Part shown: piece after piece, positions 7,599 through 16,931 of the stretch
How the letters are laid out: each line of letters opens with the position of its first letter
How positions within the stretch are numbered: the stretch's first letter is position 1
DNA from: PALSA-555 sp035468285
Lineage (GTDB): Bacteria > Actinomycetota > Acidimicrobiia > IMCC26256 > PALSA-555
NCBI GenBank assembly: GCA_035468285.1
Contig: DATISY010000090.1
Span: 1-64,000 of the forward strand
Reading direction: 5' to 3'
Length of the DNA: 64,000 bases
Translations under genes and position numbers: made by a program
The notes under the pieces: generated by a model
What the model saw: only the letters and a program-made list of their open reading frames with translations
What the model was told of the DNA's origin: nothing
The model's database searches: none

Positions 7599-9062
7599 TC
7601 ATCCGCGCTGGAACGCGAGCTCCCCGAGGCGGGCGAAGAACTGCGGGTAGACGCCGATGACGAGCACCACAGCGGCCATGAGGGCCAGCGCGCCGCCGAG
7701 CGCGACGGGCAGCCGGGACGGTGTCGCGACGGCCTCCGATGCCGCGGCGGGCTGGTCGAACCAGAAGCGGCGCGCCACGCCGGCGTAGTAGAAGAACGCG
7801 ATGACCGAGTTGACCGCCGCGATGACACCGAGGACCACGGCGGCGGTCGTGTTGGCGTCGAACACTGCACGGAACATGACGAACTTCGCGAACCACCCGG
7901 CCAGCGGAGGGACTCCGGCGAGGGAGAAGAGGAAGAGCGTGAACAGGACCGCGATCGCGGGGCTGGTGCGACCGAGCCCGGCGTAGTCGGCGATCGCCGC
8001 GGAGCGGGTCCGGCGGGCGACGGCGATGACCGCGGCGAAGGCGCCGAGGTTCATGGCCCCGTAGATGAGGATGTAGATGACGACGGCTTGCCACGCCGAG
8101 TTGCCGTGCACGTCGCCGGCGACGGCGAGGGGCACGAGGATGAAGCCGCCTTGCGCCACGGACGAGTAGGCCAGCATCCGCACGATGTTGGTCTGGCGCA
8201 GGGCAGCGAGATTGCCGAGCGTCATGGACGCCGCGGCGAGCACCCACAGCACGGGCTGCCACGAGTCACCGGAGGCGAAGAACCCGAACCGGATGATCGT
8301 GAGGAGGGCGACGAACCCGCCCGCCTTGGAGGCCACGGACAGGAACGCGGTGACCGGTGTCGGGGCGCCCTCGTAGGTGTCCGGGGCCCAGAAGTGGAAG
8401 GGGACCGCGCTGACTTTGAAGGCGAACCCGACGAGGGTGAGGAACACCGCGACGGCGAACAGGGCCGGGGTGGACCCGGCGGCGTACTTGTTGATGTCGA
8501 CCAGGACGGTGGAGTTCGCGAGGCCGAAGACGATCGACATGCCGTAGAGCATCACCGCGGAGGAGAGCGCCCCGATCAGGAAGTACTTGAGACCCGCCTC
8601 GTTGGAGCGGGTGTCGTGCTTGCGCCACGCGGCGAGGACGAAGGTGGGGATGGTGATCGTCTCGAGCGCGACGAAGATCGATACGAGGTCCCGGGCCGAC
8701 GCCATGGCGACCATGCCGAGGAGAGACGTCAGCAGGAGCACGTAGTACTCGCCCTGGTAGTAGTCGCCCTCCCCGATGTAGTCGACGGACACGAGCAGGC
8801 TGACGTAGCCGGCGACGAGGAAGAAGCCGGTGAGGACCAACGAATACGGGTCAACGACGAAGGCCCCACCGAACAGTGACCGGCTGGTCCCGTCGACCGC
8901 GAGCGTCAGGACCGGGATGAGGGAGCCGAGGACCCCGAACCCGGCGATCTGGGCGGGGAGCCGCCGGTCCTCGGTGAAGAGATCCACGATCAGCACGATG
9001 ATGATCGTCGCGGTGAGGACGATCTCCGGCGCGAGCGCGTGGAAGTCGACGTGGGGATTCAC
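7599..9062 (-). CDS. nuoN: NADH-quinone oxidoreductase subunit N (11-subunit operon)
   Basis: This 487-residue antiporter-like membrane subunit has about 14 transmembrane helices and belongs to the proton-pumping arm of complex I. Diagnostic stretches are GLKYFLIGALSSAVMLYGMS, FHFWAPDTYEGAPTPVTAFL with its conserved Pro, SVASKAGGFVALL with the key Lys, and MLAYSSVAQGGF. It starts with GTG, 3 nt after nuoM. It is the last Nuo gene of the first operon and differs clearly from the second nuoN at 21069, so the two are paralogues rather than a recent copy. Confidence 0.95.
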   Translation of the reverse strand: MNPHVDFHALAPEIVLTATIIIVLIVDLFTEDRRLPAQIAGFGVLGSLIPVLTLAVDGTSRSLFGGAFVVDPYSLVLTGFFLVAGYVSLLVSVDYIGEGDYYQGEYYVLLLTSLLGMVAMASARDLVSIFVALETITIPTFVLAAWRKHDTRSNEAGLKYFLIGALSSAVMLYGMSIVFGLANSTVLVDINKYAAGSTPALFAVAVFLTLVGFAFKVSAVPFHFWAPDTYEGAPTPVTAFLSVASKAGGFVALLTIIRFGFFASGDSWQPVLWVLAAASMTLGNLAALRQTNIVRMLAYSSVAQGGFILVPLAVAGDVHGNSAWQAVVIYILIYGAMNLGAFAAVIAVARRTRSAAIADYAGLGRTSPAIAVLFTLFLFSLAGVPPLAGWFAKFVMFRAVFDANTTAAVVLGVIAAVNSVIAFFYYAGVARRFWFDQPAAASEAVATPSRLPVALGGALALMAAVVLVIGVYPQFFARLGELAFQRG

Positions 9063-9065
9063 TCG

Positions 9066-10610
9066 TCAGCCTCCGAAGACCTTCGCCACGTTGCTCACCG
9101 CGGGGTTGCTGACGTGGAAGATGAGATCCGGGTAGATGCCGAGGGCGGTGATGAGCAGCAGCAGTGGCGTCCACGCGATCCACTCCGGGAGGTGGACGTC
9201 GTGGATGTGGGCGTGCTCGAACTCGGGCTTGACGGTCCCGAACGCGACGCGTTGGAACATCCAGAGGAGGTAGCCCGCGGCGAGGACGGTGCCGATGGCG
9301 GCGATGACCATGAACACGCGGAAGGTCAACAGGGGGTCGCCGTTGGCGAGACCTTGGGTCAGCTTGGCCGGGTTGTAGGCGGAGAGGATCGCCGGGAATT
9401 CGCCCCAGAATCCGGCCAGGCCGGGCAGCCCGAGCGAGGCCATGACGCAGAAGCCGAAGATCCAGCCGAGCTTGGGCGCCTGGGTGAGCAGGCCGCCGAG
9501 CCGGCTCATCTCGCGGGTTCCGTAGCGTTCCTGGACCGATCCGGCGACGAAGAACAGCATGCCGGTGATGAGGCCGTGAGCGACCATCCCGAAGATGGCG
9601 GCGTTGAGCCCGAAGCTGGTGAGCGTCGCGATGCCGAGCATGACGAAGCCCATGTGCGAGACCGACGAGAACGCGATGAGGCGCTTCATGTCCCGTTGTG
9701 CCAGGCAGCACAAGGCCCCGTAGATGATGCCGATCACGGCGAGGAGCCCGATCCAGGGCGCCCACGTCCGCGCGGCGCCGGGGAGGATCGGGAGTGCGAT
9801 GCGGATGAACCCGTACGTGCCGAGCTTCAGGAGGATGGCGGCGAGGAGCACCGAGCCGACGGTGGGGGCCTCGGTATGCGCGTCGGGGAGCCAGGTGTGG
9901 AACGGGAACATGGGCACCTTGATGGCGAACCCGAGGAAGAGCCCGACGAACACGAGGACTTGGGTGCCGTGGGCGATCCCTGCCCCGCCGATCCGCGAGA
10001 GCGTCACCATGTCGAAGGTCTGGGGCTTCGACAAGAAGAAGATCGCCAAGAAGCTCACCAGCATGAGCGCCGAGCCGAACAGCGTGAACAGGAAGAACTT
10101 GATGGCGGCGTATTGGCGGTTCGGTCCGCCCCACACCCCGATCATGAAGAACATCGGGAGCAGGACGAGCTCGAAGAAGACGAAGAACAAGATGAGGTCC
10201 TGCGCCACGAACGTGCCGTTCATCCCGATCTCGAGGAGCAGGATGAGCGCAAGGAAGCCCTTGGGGTTGTGCGGCTCCGGGAAGTGATCCCACGAGTAGA
10301 CGATGCACAGGACCACCATCAGCATCGAGAGGATGAGCAGCGGCAGCGCGATTCCGTCGAGCCCCATGTGGTACCGGGACTTGATCAGCGGGATCCACGA
10401 CTTGTTGACGCCGAACTGCAGCTTCCCGCCGTGTCCGTAGTCGAAGTCGGCGAGGATCCCGATCCCGACCGCCGCAGTGACCAGCGACGCCACGAGGGCT
10501 GTGGTCTTGATCGCCTGCTCGTGCACGCGGGGGATGAAGACCACCACCGCCAGCCCGACCAGCGGGATGAACACCGCCAGGGTCAACGCCCAGTCATCGA
10601 ACCAGTGCAT
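9066..10610 (-). CDS. nuoM: NADH-quinone oxidoreductase subunit M (11-subunit operon)
   Basis: This 514-residue antiporter-like subunit carries the conserved channel elements: LVLLPMFFMIGVWGG with the glutamate of helix 5 just before it, FHTWLPDAHTEAPTVGSVLL, a Lys in AAILLKLGTYGF, and RLIAFSSVSHMGFVMLGI. It pumps protons in the membrane arm, between NuoL and NuoN. About 14 membrane helices are visible. It starts with ATG 19 nt after nuoL. The W of HTWLPDA is intact here, unlike in the neighbouring nuoL. Confidence 0.95.
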   Translation of the reverse strand: MHWFDDWALTLAVFIPLVGLAVVVFIPRVHEQAIKTTALVASLVTAAVGIGILADFDYGHGGKLQFGVNKSWIPLIKSRYHMGLDGIALPLLILSMLMVVLCIVYSWDHFPEPHNPKGFLALILLLEIGMNGTFVAQDLILFFVFFELVLLPMFFMIGVWGGPNRQYAAIKFFLFTLFGSALMLVSFLAIFFLSKPQTFDMVTLSRIGGAGIAHGTQVLVFVGLFLGFAIKVPMFPFHTWLPDAHTEAPTVGSVLLAAILLKLGTYGFIRIALPILPGAARTWAPWIGLLAVIGIIYGALCCLAQRDMKRLIAFSSVSHMGFVMLGIATLTSFGLNAAIFGMVAHGLITGMLFFVAGSVQERYGTREMSRLGGLLTQAPKLGWIFGFCVMASLGLPGLAGFWGEFPAILSAYNPAKLTQGLANGDPLLTFRVFMVIAAIGTVLAAGYLLWMFQRVAFGTVKPEFEHAHIHDVHLPEWIAWTPLLLLITALGIYPDLIFHVSNPAVSNVAKVFGG

Positions 10611-10629
10611 GGCTTTTCGATACCTCGCT

Positions 10630-12690
10630 TCAGAGGACGTTCGTCAGGAATACGGCGAGGCTCAGTACCGCCACGCCGAGGAAGAGCAGGAGCGCGTACC
10701 GCTGCACACGTCCGGACTGGATGCGGCGGATCTCGCCGCCCGCCGCGTTGGTCTCGTACGCCAGCCCGTTGACGCTGCCGTCGACGATGCGCTGGTCGAC
10801 GAGCTCGTAGGTGTAGCGGGCTGCGACGTTCGCACCCCGCCCCAGACCGTTGACGACACCGTCGATGACGTGTTGGTTGACCCAGTACGAGGCCCGGGCG
10901 ACCGGCCCGGTGATCCCGCCGATGATGACGTCCTCGTACAAGTGGTCCAGGTAGTACTTGTTGACGAGGAACGTGTACCCGGCCCGCGCGAAGGCGTTGC
11001 GCTTTGTCAGGTCCTTGAACGCCCGCTGCTCCTCGTTCTGGAACCAGTAGTACGCGGCGATCCCGATCGCGACGATGGCGATGGCCACCGAGATCACCGC
11101 CTTCGGGTAGTCGAACGCGGCGTGGCTCAGCGTCGGGAACGCGGTCTGGGGGTCGACCCATTCCTTGAACTTCTCGATCCCGAGCGGAGCCGCGTTGATG
11201 AACCCGGCAGCGACCGAGAGGCCGGCGAGGACCAGCAGCGGGACGGTGATCAGGCGCTCCGATTCGTGAGGGTGCTCGTGACCGCGGTACTCGCCGAGGA
11301 ACGTGAGGTACACAGCACGGGTCATGTAGGCCGCGGTGAGGAAGGCACCGATGAGCCCGACGACGAGGAACGCGTCGAAGCCGTTCGAACCTGCGTTGAC
11401 GAGGATCTCGTCCTTGGACCAGAACCCGGCGAGCGGGAAGATGCCCGCCAGCGCCGCGGAGCCGATGACGAAGGTCCAGAAGGTGGTGGGCATGCGCTTG
11501 CGCAGGCCGCCCATCTCCCGCATGTCGAAGGTGTGTCCAGCGCCGTGGCTGACGGAGCCGGCCCCGAGGAACAGCAGCGCCTTGAAGAAGGCGTGGGTGA
11601 AGAGATGGAACACCGCCGCGGTCCAGGCCCCGACGCCGAGACCCATGACCATGTACCCGAGCTGGCTGATCGTCGAGTAGGCCAGCACCTTCTTGATGTC
11701 GGTCTGGACGAAGGCGAGGACCGCGCCGATCACGATCGTGACGCCACCGATCAGCGCCATGAAGTTGACGCCGCCGTGCCCGATCGAGAACCCATTGAAG
11801 AACACGGGGTAGACGCGGGCGCCGAGGAACACGCCGGCGACGACCATCGTGGCCGCGTGGATGAGCGCGGACACCGGTGTCGGGCCAGCCATGGCATCGG
11901 GCAGCCCGGTGTGAAGCGGGAACTGGCCGCTTTTTCCCATGATCCCGATCATCAGGCAGATGGCCGCGGCGAGCAGGAGGTCGTGGTGGGCGTGGGCGCC
12001 GCTGGCGTAGAGGTTGGTGGCGCCGATCCCGAACGACCCGACGGTGAAGAACAAGATGATGACGCCGATCATCAGGCCGATGTCACCGGTGCGGGTCGTG
12101 AGGAACGCCTTGATCGCGGCGCGGCTGTTGGCCGGTTCCTCCCACCAGTGGCCGATCAGCATGAACGAGCAGAGCCCGACCAGCTCCCAGCCCACGAGGA
12201 GCTGCAGCAGGTTCTCCGCGACCACGAGTGTGAGCATCGATGCCGTGAACAGGGACAGCGCAGCGAAGTACCAGGTGAAGCGGCGGTCGCCTCGCATGTA
12301 GGCGGTGGAGTAGATGTGCACCAGCAGTGAGATGAGCGTGACGACGACGAGCATCATCACGGTCAGGCCGTCGACGTAGGTCCCGACCCCGAACTTCGCA
12401 GATCCGTTCTGCCACCAGGTCACCGACTCCGTGACGGGCCGCACCACCTGGTGCGCGCCGCTCGAGGTGGCGAGACCTTTCGTGAACGCCGCGAGGCCCT
12501 GGCTGGTGCCCGTCGCATCGTCGACCCGTTGGATCCACTGGACGGCCGCGACGCAGGAGGCGATGAACGAGGCGCCGACAGCGGCGACGCCGATCACCGC
12601 GCCCTTCTACGGGGAGCGCTTCCCGAAGAAGATGATCGCGAGGAACGAGACCGCGGGCAGCGATGGGATGAGCCAGGCGTTTTGCAGCAT
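10630..12690 (-). CDS. nuoL: NADH-quinone oxidoreductase subunit L with an in-frame TAG at codon 28
   Basis: The distal antiporter-like subunit reads from the ATG at 12690, 6 nt after nuoK with AAAGGG ahead of it, as MLQNAWLIPSLPAVSFLA, then FFGKRSP, then TAG at 12607-12609, then KGAVIGVAAVGASF in the same frame. The rest (about 655 residues to 10630) is complete, with LVGWELVGLCSFMLIG, AAIKAFLTTRTGDIGLM, PTPVSALIHAATMV and the C-terminal lateral-helix region. TAC to TAG would be a single change from the Tyr expected there. A GTG at 12597 could restart translation, but the first membrane helix would be lost. The usually invariant Trp before LPDAM is Gly (GGG). Either this is a damaged gene, sequence error, or readthrough. 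Confidence 0.85.
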
Positions 12691-12696
12691 GGTTCG

Positions 12697-12996
12697 TCAG
12701 CCCTTTAGCTGGTCGACTTCGTCGAGGTTCGGGCTGCGCAGGTTGCGGTAGATGAGCAGCACGATGGCCAGGCCGACGCCGACCTCCGCGGCGGCGATGG
12801 TGATCACGAACAGGGCGAACACTTGACCGCTGATGTTCCTGGTGAACGCCGAGAACGCGATGAGGTTGATGCTGACCGCGTTGAGCATCAGCTCGACGCT
12901 CATGAGCACCAGGACACCGTTGCGGCGCGCCAGTACGCCGTAGATCCCGGTGCAGAACAGGAAGGCGCTGAGGATCAGGAACTCGTTGAGTTGCAC
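12697..12996 (-). CDS. nuoK: NADH-quinone oxidoreductase subunit K (11-subunit operon)
   Basis: This 99-residue protein has three membrane helices, the standard size of NuoK. The buried glutamate of helix 2 is in VLMSVELMLNAVSINLIAFS, and the second is in ITIAAAEVGVGLAIVLLIYR. Both are needed for proton transfer in known NuoK proteins. It starts with GTG one base after the nuoJ stop region and ends 6 nt before the nuoL ATG, so nuoJ, nuoK and nuoL are translated as a coupled run. Confidence 0.95.
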   Translation of the reverse strand: MQLNEFLILSAFLFCTGIYGVLARRNGVLVLMSVELMLNAVSINLIAFSAFTRNISGQVFALFVITIAAAEVGVGLAIVLLIYRNLRSPNLDEVDQLKG

Positions 12997-12997
12997 C

Positions 12998-13504
12998 TCA
13001 GTCCTTTCGGGCCAGAACGACGGCGCCGACGAGCGCGGCGAGGAGCAGCATGGAGACGATCTCGAAGGGAACCACGAAGACCCGGAAGATGTCCTGGCCG
13101 ATCGTGCTGGTGCGACCGAGGGACACGAGCGCGTGGCTGAAGTGGATCTTCTTCCCGCCGAAGGCGTCGACGAACAGCGCGATGAGTACCCCGAGGACGA
13201 AGAGGGCGGCGACGAGCGCGCCCAACCGCTGGTCGTTGTCGAGGGATGTCCCTTCGCCTCGCATCGGCGCGCGGGTGAGCATCACCCCGAACAGGAAGAG
13301 GATCACGACCGCGCCGATGTAGATCAGGACCTGCACCCAGGCCACGAACTCTGCCGCGAGGAGGATGTACTGGGCTGCGGCACCGGCGAGGACGACGACG
13401 AGGAACAGGGCGGCATGGACGACGTTGCGGGACCGGACCACGCCGATGGCGGCCACGGCCATCGCGACGGCGAGGAACCAGAAGGCGACCTGCTGCTCCC
13501 ACAT
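12998..13504 (-). CDS. nuoJ: NADH-quinone oxidoreductase subunit J (11-subunit operon)
   Basis: This 168-residue membrane subunit has five hydrophobic helices. The conserved NuoJ core is seen as SRNVVHAALFLVVVLAG, then ILLAAEFVAWVQVLIYIGA, VVILFLFGVMLTR, with the family's Tyr-Ile-Gly pi-bulge region. It links the quinone site to the antiporter subunits. It starts with ATG 4 nt after nuoI. The shorter charged loop after helix 4 (LVSLGRTSTIGQDIF) is normal. Confidence 0.95.
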   Translation of the reverse strand: MWEQQVAFWFLAVAMAVAAIGVVRSRNVVHAALFLVVVLAGAAAQYILLAAEFVAWVQVLIYIGAVVILFLFGVMLTRAPMRGEGTSLDNDQRLGALVAALFVLGVLIALFVDAFGGKKIHFSHALVSLGRTSTIGQDIFRVFVVPFEIVSMLLLAALVGAVVLARKD

Positions 13505-13508
13505 GGCG

Positions 13509-14006
13509 TTACTTCTTGCCTTTCGACTCGGCGCCGACCTCGAGGGGCTCCGCCTCGGGGACGGTCTCCATCCACTCGCCGAGCTTGACCTTGTCGTGCA
13601 GCAGGTTCGAGATCTGGAACTCCGAGTACTCGTACTCCGGGCTCCAGAACAGCGCGTCGAAGGGGCAGACCTCGACGCAGATCCCGCAGTACATGCACAA
13701 CGCGTAGTCGATGTCGAAGCGGTCGAGCACGCTCACCGAGCGGGGGCGGCCACCTTCGCGGCGCGGGGGTCGCTGCTCCTTGTGCCCTTCGATGTAGATG
13801 CACCAGTCGGGGCACTGGCGGGCGCAGAGCATGCAGACGGTGCAGTTCTCTTCTTTGAGGGCGATGACCCCTCGGGCCCGGGGGGTGGGGGCTTCTCTCT
13901 CGTGGGGGTACTGCACCGTGACGGCGGGGCGCAGCATGGTCTTGAGCGTCACTCCGAGCCCGCCGATGAGGCCGGGCATCTTCGGCCGAGAGGGCTTCGC
14001 GGGCAT
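13509..14006 (-). CDS. nuoI: NADH-quinone oxidoreductase subunit I, 2x[4Fe-4S] (11-subunit operon)
   Basis: This 165-residue peripheral-arm subunit holds clusters N6a and N6b. The two motifs are CTVCMLCARQCPDWCIY and CMYCGICVEVCPFDALFW. In a complex without NuoEFG this subunit would be the entry point for electrons, for instance from ferredoxin. A basic segment between the clusters (RPPRREGGRPR) could aid docking, which is inference. The frame is open upstream, but the ATG at 14006 overlaps the nuoH stop (ATGA) and homology starts there. Confidence 0.95.
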   Translation of the reverse strand: MPAKPSRPKMPGLIGGLGVTLKTMLRPAVTVQYPHEREAPTPRARGVIALKEENCTVCMLCARQCPDWCIYIEGHKEQRPPRREGGRPRSVSVLDRFDIDYALCMYCGICVEVCPFDALFWSPEYEYSEFQISNLLHDKVKLGEWMETVPEAEPLEVGAESKGKK

Positions 14007-15043
14007 CAGAGCGCCACCTTGAAGACGCCGGTGAGGAGGACGTTGGCGAGACCGAGGGGAATGAGGAACTTCCACGCCAACGCCTGCAGCTGATCTTCGC
14101 GCAGGCGTGGGTACGTGAACCGCACCCAGAACATGAGGAAGGCGACGAACATCAGCTTCGCGAAGAGCACGAAGGGCCCGAGGATGTTGGCGAGGTCGCC
14201 GTGCAGGCCGGGGATGGCCCAGCCCCCGAGGAACAGGGTGGCGGCGATCGCCGCGAACGCGAAGGCGGTGCCGAACTCACCGATGAAGAAGAACAGGAAC
14301 CGGAATCCCGTGTACTCGACCATGTAGCCCGAGACGAGCTCGCTCTCGGCGACGGGCATGTCGAAGGGCGTCTGGGTGAGCTCGGCCTGGGAGGCGACGA
14401 GGAACAGCGCGAACCCGATGAACTGGGTGAGGATGAACGGCTCGCCGATGCCGTTCCAGCCGAAGATCGAGCCGTGCTGCTGGTTGAGGACGATCCCCTG
14501 GAGGCTCATGGTGCCGGCTTGGATCACGACGCCGACGACCGCGAGCAGCAGCGGGAGCTCGTAGGCGATGAGCTGGGCGGCGGCTCGGAGAGCGCCGAGC
14601 AGCGCGAACTTGTTCGCGCTCGCCCATCCGGCCATGAGCACGCCGATCACGGAGAGGCTCGACACCGCGAGCGCGTAGAAGACGCCGACGTCGAGGTTCT
14701 TGACGACGAGGTCGGGTCCCATCGGGATCACGAGGAACACGAGGAACGTGGACATGACGACGACCGCGGGAGCGGCCGCGAACACCCGCCGGTCGGATTC
14801 GGCGGGCATGATGTCCTCCTTCTGGAGGAACTTCAGGCCGTCGCCGACCAGCTGGTACCAGCCGTGGAAGCCGCCGGGGTCCATGGGGCCGAGCCGGCTC
14901 TGCATGTGGCTCATCATCTTCAGCAGGAACACGTATCCGAGGATGATCGCGCCCAGCGGGATGATCATGAGGATGACGATGGTCTTGATCGCGAGCGTCG
15001 TGCCCCAGCCGAGGTTCAGGGCGAGCGTAGGGATGGCCGCCAT
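14006..15043 (-). CDS. nuoH: NADH-quinone oxidoreductase subunit H (11-subunit operon)
   Basis: This 345-residue membrane subunit with about eight helices forms much of the quinone cavity. Marker segments are MQSRLGPMDPGGFHGWYQLV, the charged KFLQKEDIMPAESDRRVF, ELTQTPFDMPVAESELVSGY, and a C-terminal FWVRFTYPRLREDQL. The first of these is MQNRIGPNRVGP in many species. The start is either ATG at 15043 or GTG at 15046; the ATG overlaps the nuoD stop (TGATG) and was chosen. Confidence 0.95.
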   Translation of the reverse strand: MAAIPTLALNLGWGTTLAIKTIVILMIIPLGAIILGYVFLLKMMSHMQSRLGPMDPGGFHGWYQLVGDGLKFLQKEDIMPAESDRRVFAAAPAVVVMSTFLVFLVIPMGPDLVVKNLDVGVFYALAVSSLSVIGVLMAGWASANKFALLGALRAAAQLIAYELPLLLAVVGVVIQAGTMSLQGIVLNQQHGSIFGWNGIGEPFILTQFIGFALFLVASQAELTQTPFDMPVAESELVSGYMVEYTGFRFLFFFIGEFGTAFAFAAIAATLFLGGWAIPGLHGDLANILGPFVLFAKLMFVAFLMFWVRFTYPRLREDQLQALAWKFLIPLGLANVLLTGVFKVAL

Positions 15044-16227
15044 CACCGGTCGATGTCACCCAGGATGAAGTAGAGGGACGCCAGGATCGTGATCACGTCG
15101 GGCACGTAGACGCCCCGCAGCAGCCACGGGACGATGGACACGTTGCTGAACGACGCGGAGCGGATCTTGACCCGGAACGGCCCGGTCGCGCCCTTCGAGA
15201 TGAGGTAGTAGCCCATCTGTCCGAGGGGGTTCTCAGTCTCGACCCAGATCTCGCCCTCGGGCACCTTGATGATGCGTGGGACCTTCGCCATGACGGGGCC
15301 GCTGGGGATGGCGTCGAGGCACTGCAGGACCATCCGGGCCGCCTCGCGCGTCTCTTGGAGGCGGACCCAGTAGCGCGAGTAGGAGTCACCGTCGGGGTGG
15401 GTCCAGACCCGGAAGTCGAGGTCGGGGTAGACGAGGTACGGGGGGCCGTCGCGGCGCAGGTCCCAGTCGACGCCCGAGGCGCGGAGGTTGGAGCCCGAGA
15501 CGCCGTACGAGGCGCCGACGTGGTCGGGGATGATTCCGATGCCCCGGGTTCGGGCTTCGAAGATCTCGTTGCCGAGGACGAGGTCCTCGAAGTCGTCACA
15601 CGCGTCGAACACGACTTTCATCGTCGAGCGGCATTCGGCGATCCATCCCCAGGGGAGGTCGTCCTTGATGCCGCCGATCCGGTTGAAGTTGGGGTGGAAG
15701 CGTCCCCCGGTGGCGGCCTCGATGAGGTTCAGGACGTACTCGCGGTCCCGGAACCCGTAGAACGCGGGGGTGAGCGCGCCGACCTGCAGGCCCATTTCGC
15801 CGAGGAACAGCAGGAAGGTCGCGATGCGTGACAGCTCGGTGAGGATGGTCCGGATGTACTTGGCGCGCGGTGGGGCTTCGATGCTCATGAGCCGTTCCGC
15901 GGCGTCCATGAACGGGACCTCGTTGGCGAAGCTGGAGAGCCAGTCGATGCGGTTGACGAGCGTGGTGATCTGCGGATACGTGCGGAACTCGGTGAGCTTC
16001 TCGTATCCCCGGTGCATGTACCCGATGACCGGATCGGCGGTCACCACGCGCTCACCGTCGAGGCGCACCACGATGCGGAGTGTCCCGTGCGTCGCCGGGT
16101 GCTGGGGGCCGAGGTTGAGGATCATGTCGCCGGTGTCGAGCTCGACCGCCACTTGCGCGTCGGCGAGGTGACGCAACGCCGACCGGTCGACGGCGTAGCC
16201 GTCGGCAGGGGGAAGGGTGGTGCTCAC
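15043..16227 (-). CDS. nuoD: NADH-quinone oxidoreductase subunit D (11-subunit operon)
   Basis: This 394-residue subunit, with NuoB, forms the quinone-binding site. The quinone loop is seen as MILNLGPQHPATHGTLRIVV with the conserved His. It keeps VIGYMHRGYEKL; the Arg of HRG is the position methylated by NDUFAF7 in mitochondrial NDUFS2. The second NuoD in this window has Thr there. The end EGEIWVETENPLGQMGYYL and SNVSIVPWLLRG are standard. Start is GTG at 16227, overlapping the nuoC stop as GTGA; the longer open frame upstream is not conserved. Confidence 0.95.
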   Translation of the reverse strand: MSTTLPPADGYAVDRSALRHLADAQVAVELDTGDMILNLGPQHPATHGTLRIVVRLDGERVVTADPVIGYMHRGYEKLTEFRTYPQITTLVNRIDWLSSFANEVPFMDAAERLMSIEAPPRAKYIRTILTELSRIATFLLFLGEMGLQVGALTPAFYGFRDREYVLNLIEAATGGRFHPNFNRIGGIKDDLPWGWIAECRSTMKVVFDACDDFEDLVLGNEIFEARTRGIGIIPDHVGASYGVSGSNLRASGVDWDLRRDGPPYLVYPDLDFRVWTHPDGDSYSRYWVRLQETREAARMVLQCLDAIPSGPVMAKVPRIIKVPEGEIWVETENPLGQMGYYLISKGATGPFRVKIRSASFSNVSIVPWLLRGVYVPDVITILASLYFILGDIDR

Positions 16228-16931
16228 GAGGGGGTCTCGTCGCCGCCGGGCACCGCGGCGGGCTCCGGGGTGTCCTCGTCCGGCATGGCCTCGACGTCGA
16301 CCAGGCCAGGCCAGGGCTTCACGACGCGCGCGAGGAGCGGAAAGTCCTTGCGGAGCGGGTGGCCTTCGAACTCGTTCGGCAGGTACAGGTGCCGGAGGCC
16401 CGGGTGACCGTCGAACACGATCCCGAACATCTCCCAGCACTCCCGTTCGTGCCAGTCGGCACCCGGGTAGATGTCGACCCACGACGGCACGCTGGGTGAT
16501 TCGTCGGCGACGTCGGCTTTGAGGGTCAGCCCGTGGTGGCCGCTGGTCGACTGCACGTGCGCGAAGACCTGGAACCGTCCCGCGGATCCGGCCGCACCGT
16601 AGGTCGTCTCGGTGGGTTGGACGGGCGAGGAGGTGTCGCCGCTCGCTTCGTCACCTTCGCGGGGGGCGGGTTGCCAGTCGATGCCGGAGATGAAGCACAG
16701 GTAGTCGCACTCGAGCTCGTTCTGGGCGACCTCGGCGGCTCGCCGCCATGCTCCGGACGCGACCCGGATGATGAGGTCGTCGTAGGCCACCGCGCTGTCG
16801 AGGAGGTCGGCGCCCAGCGCGGCGCGGAGCCGCTCGAGGATCCAGTCGTGCTTCGGGTTCGACGCGGGTTCGGCGGCGTCGTCCGGCGGGTCGGTGATGG
16901 GCTCGTCAGCCAACGACGATCGGCTCCCCAC
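16224..16931 (-). CDS. nuoC: NADH-quinone oxidoreductase subunit C (11-subunit operon)
   Basis: This 235-residue protein has the 30-kDa subunit signature WHERECWEMFGIVFDGHPGLRH followed by GHPLRKDFPL. It belongs to the hydrophilic arm and supports NuoD. It is longer than the second NuoC (185 residues) because of a low-complexity insert near residues 90-118 (rich in Thr, Ser, Pro, Gly) and an acidic Pro-rich tail. The start is GTG at 16931, which overlaps nuoB by 26 nt; a TTG slightly downstream is an alternative. Confidence 0.92.
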   Translation of the reverse strand: MGSRSSLADEPITDPPDDAAEPASNPKHDWILERLRAALGADLLDSAVAYDDLIIRVASGAWRRAAEVAQNELECDYLCFISGIDWQPAPREGDEASGDTSSPVQPTETTYGAAGSAGRFQVFAHVQSTSGHHGLTLKADVADESPSVPSWVDIYPGADWHERECWEMFGIVFDGHPGLRHLYLPNEFEGHPLRKDFPLLARVVKPWPGLVDVEAMPDEDTPEPAAVPGGDETPS

